DNA from: Ferrimonas marina
GTDB taxonomy: Bacteria; Pseudomonadota; Gammaproteobacteria; Enterobacterales; Shewanellaceae
Direction: 5' to 3'
Length of the DNA: 64,000 nt
Assembly: GCF_900129905.1 (NCBI RefSeq)
Contig: NZ_FQXG01000002.1
Span: 620,001-684,000, forward strand
The translations under genes were made by a program, and so were the position numbers. The notes beneath the pieces are model-generated. The model searched no databases, had not been told where the DNA came from, and worked only from the letters and a program-made list of their open reading frames with translations. Each line of letters opens with the position of its first letter. Position 1 is the first letter of the stretch. This document shows positions 45,483-54,780 of the stretch, one piece after another.

Positions 45483-48164
45483 CTACTCCGACTCGGGGTC
45501 TGGCTGCTTGTAGGGCTGGCCATGCAGCCACCACTCCGGCGCGGCCTCCCCTTTGAGGGTGTGGTTGAAGAAGTCCATCATCTTCAGGCTGTAATCCACC
45601 TTGTTGGGGTAGCGCTTGAGGTGGTGGGGTTCGCCCTGGTACTGCAGCATCACCACCGGCTTGCCCAGCCGGCGCATCGCCAGGTAGAGCTCGATACCCT
45701 GTTCATAGGGCACCGCATCGTCCTCGTCACCGAACATGATTACCATCGGCGTCTGCACCTTGTCGGCATGGAAGATGGGGCTGTTCTCGATGTACAGCTC
45801 CGGCGCCCGGTACAGGCTTTGACCGATGCGGCTTTGGCCCGCTTCGTACTGGAACTGACGGGCCAGGCCACTGCCTAAGCGAATGCCGGTGTAGGCCGAG
45901 GTCATGTTAGACACCGGGGCACCGGTGACGACGGCCTTGAAGGCGTTGCTTTGGGTCACCAGATGGGCGCTTTGGTAGCCGGCCCAGGAGTGGCCCTGCA
46001 GTCCTACCGCGTTGGGATCGGTGATCCCCAGCTCCACCAAGCGCTCGACCCCGGGCAGGATCGCCTGGCCGGTGGAGCGACCCGGGTGGCCGATCTCAAA
46101 GCGGATGTCCGGCAGGAAGATGGCGTAGCCCTCACTGGCAAACCAGGGGAAGTTAGGGCGGTGATTGAGCGCCATCTGCGGGAACTGGTGCAGGCGATCG
46201 CTCATAAAGCGGTAGAAGTAGACGATGGTGGGCAGCGGGGTACGACCGTCCCATCCCGGTGGGGTGATCACCACCCCCTGCAGGTTCTGACCGGTCTGGG
46301 AGCGCCAATTGACCATCCGGGACTGACCCCAGTCGAGGTTGTCCAGCTGCTTGCCCAGGTCGGAGGCCTGCTGCCACTCGCCGCGCCAGCCCTGACTCAG
46401 CTGCAGATCGGGATACAGGTCATAGCGCTCCTGGGTAAACAGGGCCGCCTCACTGTTGCTGGCCTTGGCAACAAAGCGCAGGCGAGCGTCACTCTGGCGC
46501 CAGGGCACCAGGGTGGCAGTGATCACCTGCATCCGGTGCAGCCCTTCATTACGCTGACGCTCATCGATGGTGTGCACCAGCAGGTCCTGCCCCATCGGCG
46601 CCCACAGTGCGTCCGGGTCGGTTTCCACCACCCGGTGGATGATGCGATCCCGTCGGCCCAGGGTCAGGGCCTCGATCTTACCGGCCTTGGCGCGCCAGAT
46701 GTCGTACTTGTCGTACAGCAGCACCCCTTCGCCGGCATCCAGCCAGGGGCCAAAGCCATAGCCGGGCGCCGGGCTTGGGTAGTCGTGATCCTCGTTGGCA
46801 AAGCCGTTGGCAATGCTGCGGGTGCTGTTGGCGCGAACGTCATGCCAGAACAGCTCTCCGCGCACGTGCCAGACCACCGCGTCATCGTGGGGTGACAGGG
46901 TGGGCTTGTCCTCGGACAGGGTCTGTACCACCAGGCGTCGACGCTGGCCATTGCGCAGGTCTACCAGGTACCAGTCGCGGTAGAAGCCGGCCCAGGTGAT
47001 CATCTTGCGGTAGAGCACGTCGCTGGAGGCAAGCAGGTAGCGAGCATTGTCTGCCAGCTCCAGATCCGGCACCACCGGGTCCGCCAGCTGAATGAAGCGC
47101 TCGCCATCCAGGTGCCAAACCCCCTGGTATACCCGCTTAAACTCGTCGTCGTAGCGCTTCTGTTCCTGCGGCTTGATGTGGGCATCGTCACCGTGCCAGA
47201 GCACCAGGTCCGCGTGGGCTTCCAGTTGTGCCCGGTTGGTCAGACTGTCCTGGGTGTAATCCTCCGGGGCCTTGATCTCAGGCTGGCGGGCCTGGCGGCC
47301 GATAAACAGCCGCTGGCCATCACGGGAGAACTGCAAGGTGCTGAAGGCACTCACCATAAAGTCGGCGTGGTTGAGCTCCTGCCAGCGCAGCTTATCGTCC
47401 TGCCAGTGGCCTACCTTGTGCTCTCGCTGGCGTGCGGGCTGCTCTGCCAGGCCCCAGCTGAAGGCCAGTTGCTTACCATCGCGGCTCAGGCTCAGGGTTG
47501 CGGCACGCCAGTTGGCCTCCTGGTGCACCGGCAGCAGCTCACCGCTGCGCTGCAGCAGGAACACGCCGTTTTCACCGCTGGGGGTGCGGGTGGCCAGGGC
47601 AACGGCGTCCCCCTGCTCTGCCAGCACCAGCTGGTCGACGTGCTCAATGCGCAGCTCGGCACCGCTGCGCAGTTCGCGCCGCACCAGGGTGGAGCCGATG
47701 TTCCCCTCCTGCTCCTCCTCCGGCTCCAGCCAGAGGTAGAGGTAGCGGCCAGCCTGGCCAAACTCGGCCTGCTTGACCCGCTCGAACTCGGTCCGTTTGC
47801 CGGTGCGGGTATGGATCAGCACCCGGCCGCTTTTCAGCGCTTTGCGCTCCTTGGCGCCGGCGTTCTCCCGCTCCAGCAAGCTGGCGGGACGCTCAAACAG
47901 GGCGTGCAGGCCATCGGCAGAGAGCTGCGGCTTTTCCGCCCCGCGCAGGCGAAACAGTTGTCCATCCGGGCGGCGGACATGGCCGACCGGATCGCCCCGG
48001 TCCGGCATTGCCGTGTACGCCACCACTTCACCGTTGTCGGCGATCACCGGCTGTTTCAGGGTCTGGAATGCCATCACCGCCTCCGGGGTAACCGGTGCGG
48101 CCTGCAATGCCAGGCTGAACCATGCCAGGGGCGCCAACAGCCAAGCTGTATACTTCTTCAACAC
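45483..48164 (-). CDS. Exported S9-family prolyl oligopeptidase-like serine peptidase
   Basis: The 893-residue protein has a signal peptide of about 22 residues, a long beta-propeller region (about 30-600) and a C-terminal alpha/beta hydrolase. The catalytic Ser lies in GLQGHSWAGYQ (about 725), the Asp in FGDEDDAVP (about 815) and the His in GEPHHLKR (about 847). The listed start is a GTG, but the next codon, TTG at 48161, is better spaced from GAGG and gives a typical MKKYTAWLL signal. The enzyme probably degrades peptides in the periplasm. It is monocistronic with a strong terminator. Confidence 0.9.
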   Translation of the reverse strand: MLKKYTAWLLAPLAWFSLALQAAPVTPEAVMAFQTLKQPVIADNGEVVAYTAMPDRGDPVGHVRRPDGQLFRLRGAEKPQLSADGLHALFERPASLLERENAGAKERKALKSGRVLIHTRTGKRTEFERVKQAEFGQAGRYLYLWLEPEEEQEGNIGSTLVRRELRSGAELRIEHVDQLVLAEQGDAVALATRTPSGENGVFLLQRSGELLPVHQEANWRAATLSLSRDGKQLAFSWGLAEQPARQREHKVGHWQDDKLRWQELNHADFMVSAFSTLQFSRDGQRLFIGRQARQPEIKAPEDYTQDSLTNRAQLEAHADLVLWHGDDAHIKPQEQKRYDDEFKRVYQGVWHLDGERFIQLADPVVPDLELADNARYLLASSDVLYRKMITWAGFYRDWYLVDLRNGQRRRLVVQTLSEDKPTLSPHDDAVVWHVRGELFWHDVRANSTRSIANGFANEDHDYPSPAPGYGFGPWLDAGEGVLLYDKYDIWRAKAGKIEALTLGRRDRIIHRVVETDPDALWAPMGQDLLVHTIDERQRNEGLHRMQVITATLVPWRQSDARLRFVAKASNSEAALFTQERYDLYPDLQLSQGWRGEWQQASDLGKQLDNLDWGQSRMVNWRSQTGQNLQGVVITPPGWDGRTPLPTIVYFYRFMSDRLHQFPQMALNHRPNFPWFASEGYAIFLPDIRFEIGHPGRSTGQAILPGVERLVELGITDPNAVGLQGHSWAGYQSAHLVTQSNAFKAVVTGAPVSNMTSAYTGIRLGSGLARQFQYEAGQSRIGQSLYRAPELYIENSPIFHADKVQTPMVIMFGDEDDAVPYEQGIELYLAMRRLGKPVVMLQYQGEPHHLKRYPNKVDYSLKMMDFFNHTLKGEAAPEWWLHGQPYKQPDPESE

Positions 48165-48329
48165 TTCACCTCACAAAAATCCGTTTTTTGCGACTACGAC
48201 CTTCCGACAACTGTAAGTGGCCTGTGAAAAGCGGTAGACTCTGCTCCGCAACATGCTAACAAAGCCCCCATCCTCTGTCACAGGAACAAGAAGGGCTTGG
48301 ATTTCAACGCCAACGTGGAAGGAAGTGCG

Positions 48330-49334
48330 ATGTCCACCACCATTACCGTGATCCCCGGAGATGGGATCGGCCCCGATATTGTCGAGGCAACGCTCAAGGT
48401 CCTGGATAAGGCCGGGTGCGACTTCAACTACGAGTTTGCCGATGCCGGTCTGACGGCCCTGGAGAAGCACGGTGAACTGGTCCCGGAAGAGACCCTCAAG
48501 CTGATTGAGAAGAACAAGGTGGCACTGAAAGGCCCCCTGACCACGCCCATCGGCGAAGGCTTCACCTCCATCAATGTCAGCCTGCGCAAAACCTTTAACC
48601 TCTACGCCAACGTCCGTCCGGTGCTGTCCCTCAAGGGGACCCGCGCTCGCTACGACAACGTCGATATCATCACCATCCGGGAAAACACCCAGGGGATGTA
48701 CTCCGGCGCCGGTCAGAAGGTCTCCGAGGATGGCACCACCGCCGAGGCGATGAGCATCATCACCCGGGAAGGCGCTGAGCGGATCTGCACCTTTGCCTAC
48801 GAGCTGGCCCGTAAAGAGGGTCGCAAGAAGGTGACCGCGGTGCACAAGGCCAACATCATGAAATCCACCTCAGGCCTGTTCCTGAAGGTGGCCCGTGAGG
48901 TCGCTGCCCGTTACCCGGACATCGAGTCGGAAGAGATGATCGTGGACGCCACCTGCATGAAGCTGGTGATGGACCCGAGCCAGTTCGACGTGATTGTCAC
49001 CACCAACCTGTTTGGTGACATCCTGTCGGATCTGTGTGCCGGCCTGATCGGCGGTCTGGGCCTGGCCCCGGGCGCCAACATCGGCCAGGACGCGGCCATC
49101 TTTGAAGCGGTGCACGGCAGTGCCCCGGACATCGCCGGCCAGGACCTGGCCAACCCCACCGCGCTGATCCTGGCGGCGGTGCAGATGCTGGAGTACCTGG
49201 GCATGGCGGACAAGGCCAGCCAGATCCGTGACGCGGTGCGTGACACCATCGCCGCCGGCGACAGCGTTACCCGCGACCTGGGTGGCAGCGCCGGCACCGT
49301 GGCCTTCACCGACGCCATCCTGGCACGGCTGTAA
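48330..49334 (+). CDS. NAD-type isocitrate dehydrogenase
   Basis: The ATG at 48330 follows GGAAGGA and gives 334 residues. It belongs to the beta-decarboxylating dehydrogenase family, with [16 protein letters not shown], the substrate loop [20 protein letters not shown], metal-binding Asp in [25 protein letters not shown] and GSAPDIAG at the cofactor site. Size and loop match the short NAD-dependent isocitrate dehydrogenases of Shewanella rather than the 416-residue NADP enzyme of E. coli. It would convert isocitrate to 2-oxoglutarate. Homoisocitrate or isopropylmalate use cannot be fully excluded. Confidence 0.88.
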   Translation: MSTTITVIPGDGIGPDIVEATLKVLDKAGCDFNYEFADAGLTALEKHGELVPEETLKLIEKNKVALKGPLTTPIGEGFTSINVSLRKTFNLYANVRPVLSLKGTRARYDNVDIITIRENTQGMYSGAGQKVSEDGTTAEAMSIITREGAERICTFAYELARKEGRKKVTAVHKANIMKSTSGLFLKVAREVAARYPDIESEEMIVDATCMKLVMDPSQFDVIVTTNLFGDILSDLCAGLIGGLGLAPGANIGQDAAIFEAVHGSAPDIAGQDLANPTALILAAVQMLEYLGMADKASQIRDAVRDTIAAGDSVTRDLGGSAGTVAFTDAILARL

Positions 49335-49363
49335 GGCTGACCCGAGCCCGGATCTTCAGGCAC

Positions 49364-49396
49364 AAAAAAGGCGTCGCTGTTGCGACGCCTTTTTTT
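49364..49396. terminator. Bidirectional rho-independent terminator
   Basis: GGCGTCGC and GCGACGCC form an eight-base stem around TGTT, with six A before and seven T after. It separates isocitrate dehydrogenase from the convergent small membrane gene. Confidence 0.92.
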
Positions 49397-49598
49397 ACAA
49401 CCGAATCTCGAGGCAGTGGCAGCGCCGCTGCATCCGATAGACCCACCAGGCCGGATAGGAGAAGCTGAAGGCCGCCAATGCCCAGCCCACCTGGCGCCAG
49501 CCACAGCGGCGGGGGTCCCGCAGTACCAGGTAGCCTGGCAGCATCCACAGGGTCATCAGTAGCAGCATCACGCTCAAGCTCAGGGTCAAACTCAGCAC
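49395..49598 (-). CDS. Small membrane protein downstream of rlmM
   Basis: The 67-residue ORF starts with GTG at 49598, with GGAG eight bases upstream, 15 bases after the rlmM stop. Two hydrophobic helices (about residues 2-27 and 34-53) flank a basic loop, DPRRCGWRQ, and the C-terminus is basic. No family is recognised. The ribosome binding site and tight spacing support expression with ygdD and rlmM. Confidence 0.55.
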   Translation of the reverse strand: MLSLTLSLSVMLLLMTLWMLPGYLVLRDPRRCGWRQVGWALAAFSFSYPAWWVYRMQRRCHCLEIRL

Positions 49599-49613
49599 GG
49601 CCTCGTCTCCAGA

Positions 49614-50681
49614 TCAGTTCAACCGACGCAGGTAGACGGTGATCTCCTCGCGGTCGTGGTAAAGGTGTTTGGCTTTGAGCTCACACCCTACCCCAGCGGA
49701 TTGAAGGATGTCTGTTAACTGGTTCAAACAATCGCACACGCTGGCGTAACGTTGTTTCATCGGCAGCTTGAGGTTGAAGATGGCCTGCTCACACCAGCCC
49801 TTGATCATCCAGCGCGCCATCAGCTGGGCCACCCGGTCCGGCTTCTCCACCATGTCACACACCAGCCAGTGGTTGCCGGGCTTCTCTGGCTCGAACTTGA
49901 AGCCATCCACCGGGTGGTGGCTGACCTGGCCGGTCTCCATCAGGCTCTGGGCCATGGCGCCGTTGTCCACCGCCGCCACGAACATGCCACGACGCACCAG
50001 TTGATAGGTCCAGCCGCCGGGACAGGCGCCCAGGTCCACTGCCCGCATGCCGGAACGAACCCGCTGCTCCTGCTGCTCCGGGGTCAGGAATACTGAGAAC
50101 GCCTCATCCAGCTTCAGGGTGGAGCGGCTGGGGGCGTCGGCAGGGAACTTCAGCCGTTCGATCCCCATATAGAAGGGCGAGCCGTTGTCGGAGCGGCTGT
50201 AGCCCAGGTAGCCGTTGGCGCTGTCGGTGAGAAACAAGTGGATGCGGGGCATCTTGTCCTTCTCATTCTTGGTCAGCAGGCCGTTTTGGCGCAGCGCCTG
50301 GCGCAGCGGCACGGTGAACTTACGGCAGAAGGAGAGCAGTGAGCGGTAATCGTCGCCATCGCCGCTCTCCACCCACAGCTTACCCGCCTTGGGCAGCCCC
50401 TCGGCGGCGGCCATCACCGCGCTGATCCGATCCTCCGGATCCATCTGGGCCAGCTCGGCGGTCACCACGAACCAGCTGCGGGCGAAGATCAGCTGGTCAA
50501 ACGCCAGGGTCTGCATCAGCTGCTCACCGTCGTTCTCACCGTAGCCCTCGAACAGCACAAAGCCACTGCCGTTTTCCAGCCGAGGGTAACCGTAAACCCC
50601 GGCCTCGGCGGCCAGGGCCTGGATCTCCGCCGCACAATCTTTCTCAAAGCCAGGACGGCAATGCAGCAAGATCTTATTCAT
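49614..50681 (-). CDS. rlmM: 23S rRNA 2'-O-ribose C2498 methyltransferase RlmM
   Basis: The 355-residue protein has an N-terminal THUMP-like domain and a C-terminal Rossmann methyltransferase with the SAM loop MRAVDLGACPGGWTYQLV and the catalytic Lys-Asp-Lys-Glu set typical of RNA 2'-O-methyltransferases (for example KFPAD, CDMVEKP and FNLKLPMK). It methylates C2498 of 23S rRNA. Its start overlaps the end of ygdD by eight bases, as in many enterobacterial relatives. Confidence 0.95.
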   Translation of the reverse strand: MNKILLHCRPGFEKDCAAEIQALAAEAGVYGYPRLENGSGFVLFEGYGENDGEQLMQTLAFDQLIFARSWFVVTAELAQMDPEDRISAVMAAAEGLPKAGKLWVESGDGDDYRSLLSFCRKFTVPLRQALRQNGLLTKNEKDKMPRIHLFLTDSANGYLGYSRSDNGSPFYMGIERLKFPADAPSRSTLKLDEAFSVFLTPEQQEQRVRSGMRAVDLGACPGGWTYQLVRRGMFVAAVDNGAMAQSLMETGQVSHHPVDGFKFEPEKPGNHWLVCDMVEKPDRVAQLMARWMIKGWCEQAIFNLKLPMKQRYASVCDCLNQLTDILQSAGVGCELKAKHLYHDREEITVYLRRLN

Positions 50682-51060
50682 TCACGCTCTCCCAACGCCA
50701 GGCGCCGACCATCAACAGCGCCCAGCCAATCATCAAGGTCATGCCCCCCATCGGGGTGATGGGGCCAAAAAATTTGTTACCCACCAGCACCAAAGCATAG
50801 ATGGAGCCGGAAAAGCCCAGGCTTCCGACAATAAAGCAGGCCCCTGCCCCCTGCAGCCAGCGCTCGCCGCCGCGGCCACGCAGAGCCAGGGCTACCCCGA
50901 ACAGGGCCAGGGCATGGAAAAACTGGTACTGCACCGCGGTCTGAAAGCTCTCCAGCAAGCTGGCAGACACCCGTCCGGGCAGTCCGTGGGCGCCATAGGC
51001 ACCAAGAATGGTCGCCAGCAGCGCAGAGGCGGCGGCGATCATGGCATAGAGTCGAGCCAT
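50674..51060 (-). CDS. ygdD: DUF423 membrane protein YgdD
   Basis: The 128-residue protein has four predicted membrane helices and the DUF423 landmarks LGAYGAHGL, TAVQYQFFHALAL and GPITPMGGMTLMIGW. The role is unknown. Linkage to rlmM is conserved in gammaproteobacteria. It starts three bases after the end of the alpha/beta hydrolase gene. Confidence 0.9.
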   Translation of the reverse strand: MARLYAMIAAASALLATILGAYGAHGLPGRVSASLLESFQTAVQYQFFHALALFGVALALRGRGGERWLQGAGACFIVGSLGFSGSIYALVLVGNKFFGPITPMGGMTLMIGWALLMVGAWRWESVNE

Positions 51061-51063
51061 GGG

Positions 51064-51705
51064 TTACTCCCTGTTAAGAAAGGTCTGACAGGCCCCGGCG
51101 GCCTGTTCAATAAGCTGTTGCTGGGTAAAGCCACTGCGCTTGGTGGGGACCAGGCTGTGATCGCCACTGTCGAGCCAGTGCAGCCCGACGGTCTCGGGCA
51201 GGGTATGGGCTGCCAGCTCGGCCTGGCTGCCAAAGTTGTCCCGGCTGCCCTGACAGATCAGCAGTGGCACCGGACACTGTTGCAGCGGCTGCCAACGCCA
51301 GCGCTCCGGCTCGGTTTTACCCACCGGGTGAAACGGGTAGCCAAAGGCCAGCACCGCCTGGGCATCGACCTGCTGGGCCACCAGGGCGGCAGCGCGGCTG
51401 CCCATGGACTTGCCTGCCAGCACCAGCTGGGCCTGGGGGTGGGCTATCTTAGCGGCCTCGGCCCAGCGTTGAAAGCATTCAACCAGTTTGGGCAGGCGAT
51501 CCGGTGGTCGGCGCTTGTCCAGCGCCCGGGCCTGCACCATGTAATCGAACTCGAACCGCACCACCTGGGTCTGGTCATCCGCCAGGGCGCTGGCCATGGC
51601 CGCCATAAAGGGGTGGTCCATGCCCGCCCCGGCCCCGTGGGCCAGCAGGATCAGCCGTTGCGGTTGCTCGGCACCGTCGTGCCGGGCTAACTCAGGCCAG
51701 GCCAT
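51064..51705 (-). CDS. Small alpha/beta-hydrolase-fold protein (KANL3/Tex30 type)
   Basis: The 213-residue protein starts with the fold's first strand and oxyanion loop LILLAHGAGAGMDHPFM. It has a nucleophile elbow AGKSMGSRAA with Ser, an Asp candidate in QGSRDNFG and a His in SGDHSLVP. This matches the KANL3/Tex30-like hydrolases often predicted as esterases or dienelactone-type hydrolases. The substrate is unknown. It sits between gcvA and ygdD with one-base and three-base gaps, so all are likely cotranscribed. Confidence 0.85.
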   Translation of the reverse strand: MAWPELARHDGAEQPQRLILLAHGAGAGMDHPFMAAMASALADDQTQVVRFEFDYMVQARALDKRRPPDRLPKLVECFQRWAEAAKIAHPQAQLVLAGKSMGSRAAALVAQQVDAQAVLAFGYPFHPVGKTEPERWRWQPLQQCPVPLLICQGSRDNFGSQAELAAHTLPETVGLHWLDSGDHSLVPTKRSGFTQQQLIEQAAGACQTFLNRE

Positions 51706-51706
51706 G

Positions 51707-52624
51707 CTACTCCACCCCCGGGATCAGATCGCTGTGGGCTTCCTCGGCGAAGCTCTGGATCAGCCAGTCGCGGAACGCCTGGATCTTGCCCAGATCTTCC
51801 TGGCTCTGGTGACACACCAGGTAGTAGGCGTTCTTATTGAGCAGCACCTTATCGAAGGGACACACCAGGCGGCCGGCTTCCACCTCGGGACGGGCCAGTA
51901 CCGAGGAGCCCAGGGCGATCCCCTGGCCATGGATGGCGGCCTGCAGCACCAGCGATGAGTGGCTGAAGATCGGGCCGGTGTTGACGCTGGGCAGCACCTG
52001 CTCGTGCTGCTTGGCCCAGGCCTTCCAGTTGTGTCGGCTCATGTCGTGCAGCAGGGTGTGTTTACTCAGATCCTCGATGCTGCGCAGCGGCTTGGCGCCA
52101 TTGAGCAATCGAGGGGAGCAGACCGGCACCAGGCATTCACTGCGCAGCTTATCGGCACGCAGCCCCGGCCAGTTGCCCCGGCCAAAGTAGATCGCCACGT
52201 CCACGTCTTCGGTTAAGGATCCCTCATCCTGGTCCACCGCCTTGATCCGCACATCGACCTCCGGGTGCAGCTCGGAGAACCGGGCCAGCTTGGGTACCAG
52301 GGATTGAATGGCAAAACTGGGGGTCATACTGACGGTGAGTGAGCCGGTGGCACTGCGCGCCAGCAGTCGTTCGGTGGCGTCCGCCAGCTGGGTGAACAGA
52401 TCCTTGATATCGAGGAAATACCCTTGCCCTTCCTCGGTTAACAGCAAGGAGCGGTTGCGACGTCGGAACAGCTTCAGGCCCAGGTGTTCTTCCAGCGCCT
52501 TGATCTGATGACTGACCGCCGCCTGGGTCACAAACAGCTCCTCCGCCGCCCGGGTAAAACTGAGGTGACGGGCAGCGGCTTCAAACGCCTTGACCGCATT
52601 TAGGGGCGGTAAACGACGGGACAT
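51707..52624 (-). CDS. gcvA: Transcriptional regulator GcvA
   Basis: The ATG at 52624 has GAGGTGG upstream and gives 305 residues, the same as E. coli GcvA. The LysR helix-turn-helix region reads RHLSFTRAAEELFVTQAAVSHQIKALEEHLG, and MSRRLPPLNAVKAFEAAARH is the typical GcvA start. GcvA controls glycine cleavage genes in E. coli. A palindrome of two CTAAT motifs lies 15 bases upstream of the start, at the expected place for autoregulation. Whether it controls glycine cleavage in this organism is inferred. Confidence 0.9.
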   Translation of the reverse strand: MSRRLPPLNAVKAFEAAARHLSFTRAAEELFVTQAAVSHQIKALEEHLGLKLFRRRNRSLLLTEEGQGYFLDIKDLFTQLADATERLLARSATGSLTVSMTPSFAIQSLVPKLARFSELHPEVDVRIKAVDQDEGSLTEDVDVAIYFGRGNWPGLRADKLRSECLVPVCSPRLLNGAKPLRSIEDLSKHTLLHDMSRHNWKAWAKQHEQVLPSVNTGPIFSHSSLVLQAAIHGQGIALGSSVLARPEVEAGRLVCPFDKVLLNKNAYYLVCHQSQEDLGKIQAFRDWLIQSFAEEAHSDLIPGVE

Positions 52625-52638
52625 GATCCACCTCACAC

Positions 52639-52665
52639 TATTAGAAAAACTAATAATGGATTGTA
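52639..52665 (-). promoter_or_regulatory. GcvA-type operator and gcvA promoter -10
   Basis: TATTAG and CTAATA flank five A at 52639-52655. CTAAT is the motif reported in E. coli GcvA sites. On the minus strand TACAAT (52660-52665) is a good -10 for gcvA, which would put the transcription start within the palindrome, consistent with autorepression. Confidence 0.6.
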
Positions 52666-52749
52666 CATTAACTCGTTTGTTGACAACACCCTGCATGGCT
52701 AAAGTTTGAGCCATCAAAAGCTTCCTTAACCAACGCATCTTGGAGTGTC

Positions 52750-52968
52750 ATGATGTCTGCCATGCTGATTTTGTCCTCCGCCCTGGTTCTGCTGCCACTT
52801 AGCCCAGAGCCGGTCACTGTCGACAGCGCCAGCCTGCATCAGCAGGTCAACCAGGGTCTGCAGCAGGACCGTGAAGAGCTGTACCATTCATTCGAGTCGA
52901 TGGAACTGGGCACCCCGCTGCTGCTGGCCCAGGAGCAGGACAGCGACGACAAAGAGTCTGCCGAGTAA
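52750..52968 (+). CDS. Small exported protein divergent from gcvA
   Basis: The 72-residue ORF has GGAG four bases before ATGATG. A hydrophobic N-terminus (residues 3-17) is followed by an acidic, Gln-rich chain ending DSDDKESAE. It may be exported, but the signal peptide has no clear cleavage site. No family is recognised. It occupies the place where E. coli carries the gcvB small RNA divergent from gcvA, shares the CTAAT operator region and has its own terminator. Confidence 0.5.
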   Translation: MMSAMLILSSALVLLPLSPEPVTVDSASLHQQVNQGLQQDREELYHSFESMELGTPLLLAQEQDSDDKESAE

Positions 52969-52973
52969 GATCA

Positions 52974-53000
52974 AACAAGCCGCCCAATGGGCGGCTTGTT
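52974..53000. terminator. Terminator between the small ORF and the acyl-CoA-binding gene
   Basis: A perfect 12-base stem (52974-52985 with 52989-53000) closes on AAT. T-runs are short on both strands, so it may stop transcription from both sides only moderately. Confidence 0.7.
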
Positions 53001-53010
53001 GCGTTTCGGC

Positions 53011-53277
53011 TCAGGCCCTGTCGGTCAGGGCATCCACCAGCTGGATATAGCGCGTCATGGCGTCGTCCTCCGACATGCCCCGCAGGTTCTCCCAGGCGGC
53101 GTACTTGGCCCCGGCCTTGAAATCAAAGAACCCGGGGCGGTCGCCCTGAACATCCCCCTCGGTGGCCTGCTTAAAGGCACCATAAAGGTTGAGCAGCTGC
53201 TCGTCGGTGGGTCGTGCGCTGAGCGCTTTCACCCGGGCTTGGGCCTGCTCAAAGGCCTGGGGCAGTGGTGTCGTCAT
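53011..53277 (-). CDS. Acyl-CoA-binding protein
   Basis: The 88-residue protein is a complete ACBP domain. It has LLNLYGAFKQATEGDVQGDRPGFFDFKAGAKYAAWENLRGMS, the Tyr and Lys set that binds the CoA phosphate, and a C-terminal helix with YIQLVDAL. ACBPs buffer long-chain acyl-CoA and are mainly eukaryotic, though scattered in bacteria. AGGAG precedes the start. The gene stands between kdsA and the small gene beside gcvA and has no clear metabolic partner here. Confidence 0.93.
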   Translation of the reverse strand: MTTPLPQAFEQAQARVKALSARPTDEQLLNLYGAFKQATEGDVQGDRPGFFDFKAGAKYAAWENLRGMSEDDAMTRYIQLVDALTDRA

Positions 53278-53371
53278 CCTGACTCTCCTTTTTGAACACT
53301 ACCCCGACCCTAACGGCCGCCGGAATTTTGCTCAACCCTGGCGGCCATAACCCGGATACCGATCGCGAAGA

Positions 53372-54292
<921 letters not shown>

Positions 54293-54320
54293 CTACCCCG
54301 GCTTTTGCCCACAGCGGCAG

Positions 54321-54349
54321 AAAAAAACCGGAGCCAGGCTCCGGTTTTT
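54321..54349. terminator. Bidirectional terminator between sirB2 and kdsA
   Basis: A CCGGAG/CTCCGG stem extends into flanking A and T runs (seven A before, five T after), a typical two-way terminator after sirB2 on the minus strand. Confidence 0.85.
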
Positions 54350-54366
54350 GTTCAGAAAGACAAGTA

Positions 54367-54747
54367 CTAACCCAGTAACAGCGGCGTCTTGGTCTGGGCC
54401 AGCACAAACATGTAGTAGACCCAGCCCAGCGAGCCGAGGAAGGCAAACACCCGGAACAGGGTGCCGCGCTGCGCCTTGAAGGTGATCACCCCAAGGATGA
54501 TGTAGGCCACCAGGGCCAGCATCTTCTCGGTCAGCCAGGGGTCTCGGATCGGGTTCCAGCCGGTGGCCATGATCAGCGCCACCCCGGACAGCAGCAGCAG
54601 GGTATCGATGACGTGGGGCAGCACCTTGGCCCATTTGCGCTGCAGCACACCGGACTGCAGCATCAGCAGCACAAAGCGCAGGATGAACAGGCCGACGCTT
54701 GCGCCGATCAGTGTCAGATGGATGTGTTTCAGGGCGACGTAAGGCAT
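54367..54747 (-). CDS. SirB2-family membrane protein
   Basis: The 126-residue protein has four helices and the SirB2 features ALKHIHLTLIGASVGLFILRF, LPHVIDTLLLLSG and WLTEKMLALVAYIILG. The function is unknown. In E. coli the equivalent gene lies in hemA-prfA-prmC-sirB2-sirB1-kdsA. Here sirB1 is absent. AAAGGA six bases upstream supports the start. Confidence 0.88.
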   Translation of the reverse strand: MPYVALKHIHLTLIGASVGLFILRFVLLMLQSGVLQRKWAKVLPHVIDTLLLLSGVALIMATGWNPIRDPWLTEKMLALVAYIILGVITFKAQRGTLFRVFAFLGSLGWVYYMFVLAQTKTPLLLG

Positions 54748-54780
54748 GAGAGGTCCTTTCTCTATCAGATTGAGGCTATC

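Noticed and set aside
52660-53000. gcvB small RNA divergent from gcvA
   Set aside because: The GU-rich seed typical of GcvB is not visible, so only the short ORF is annotated.
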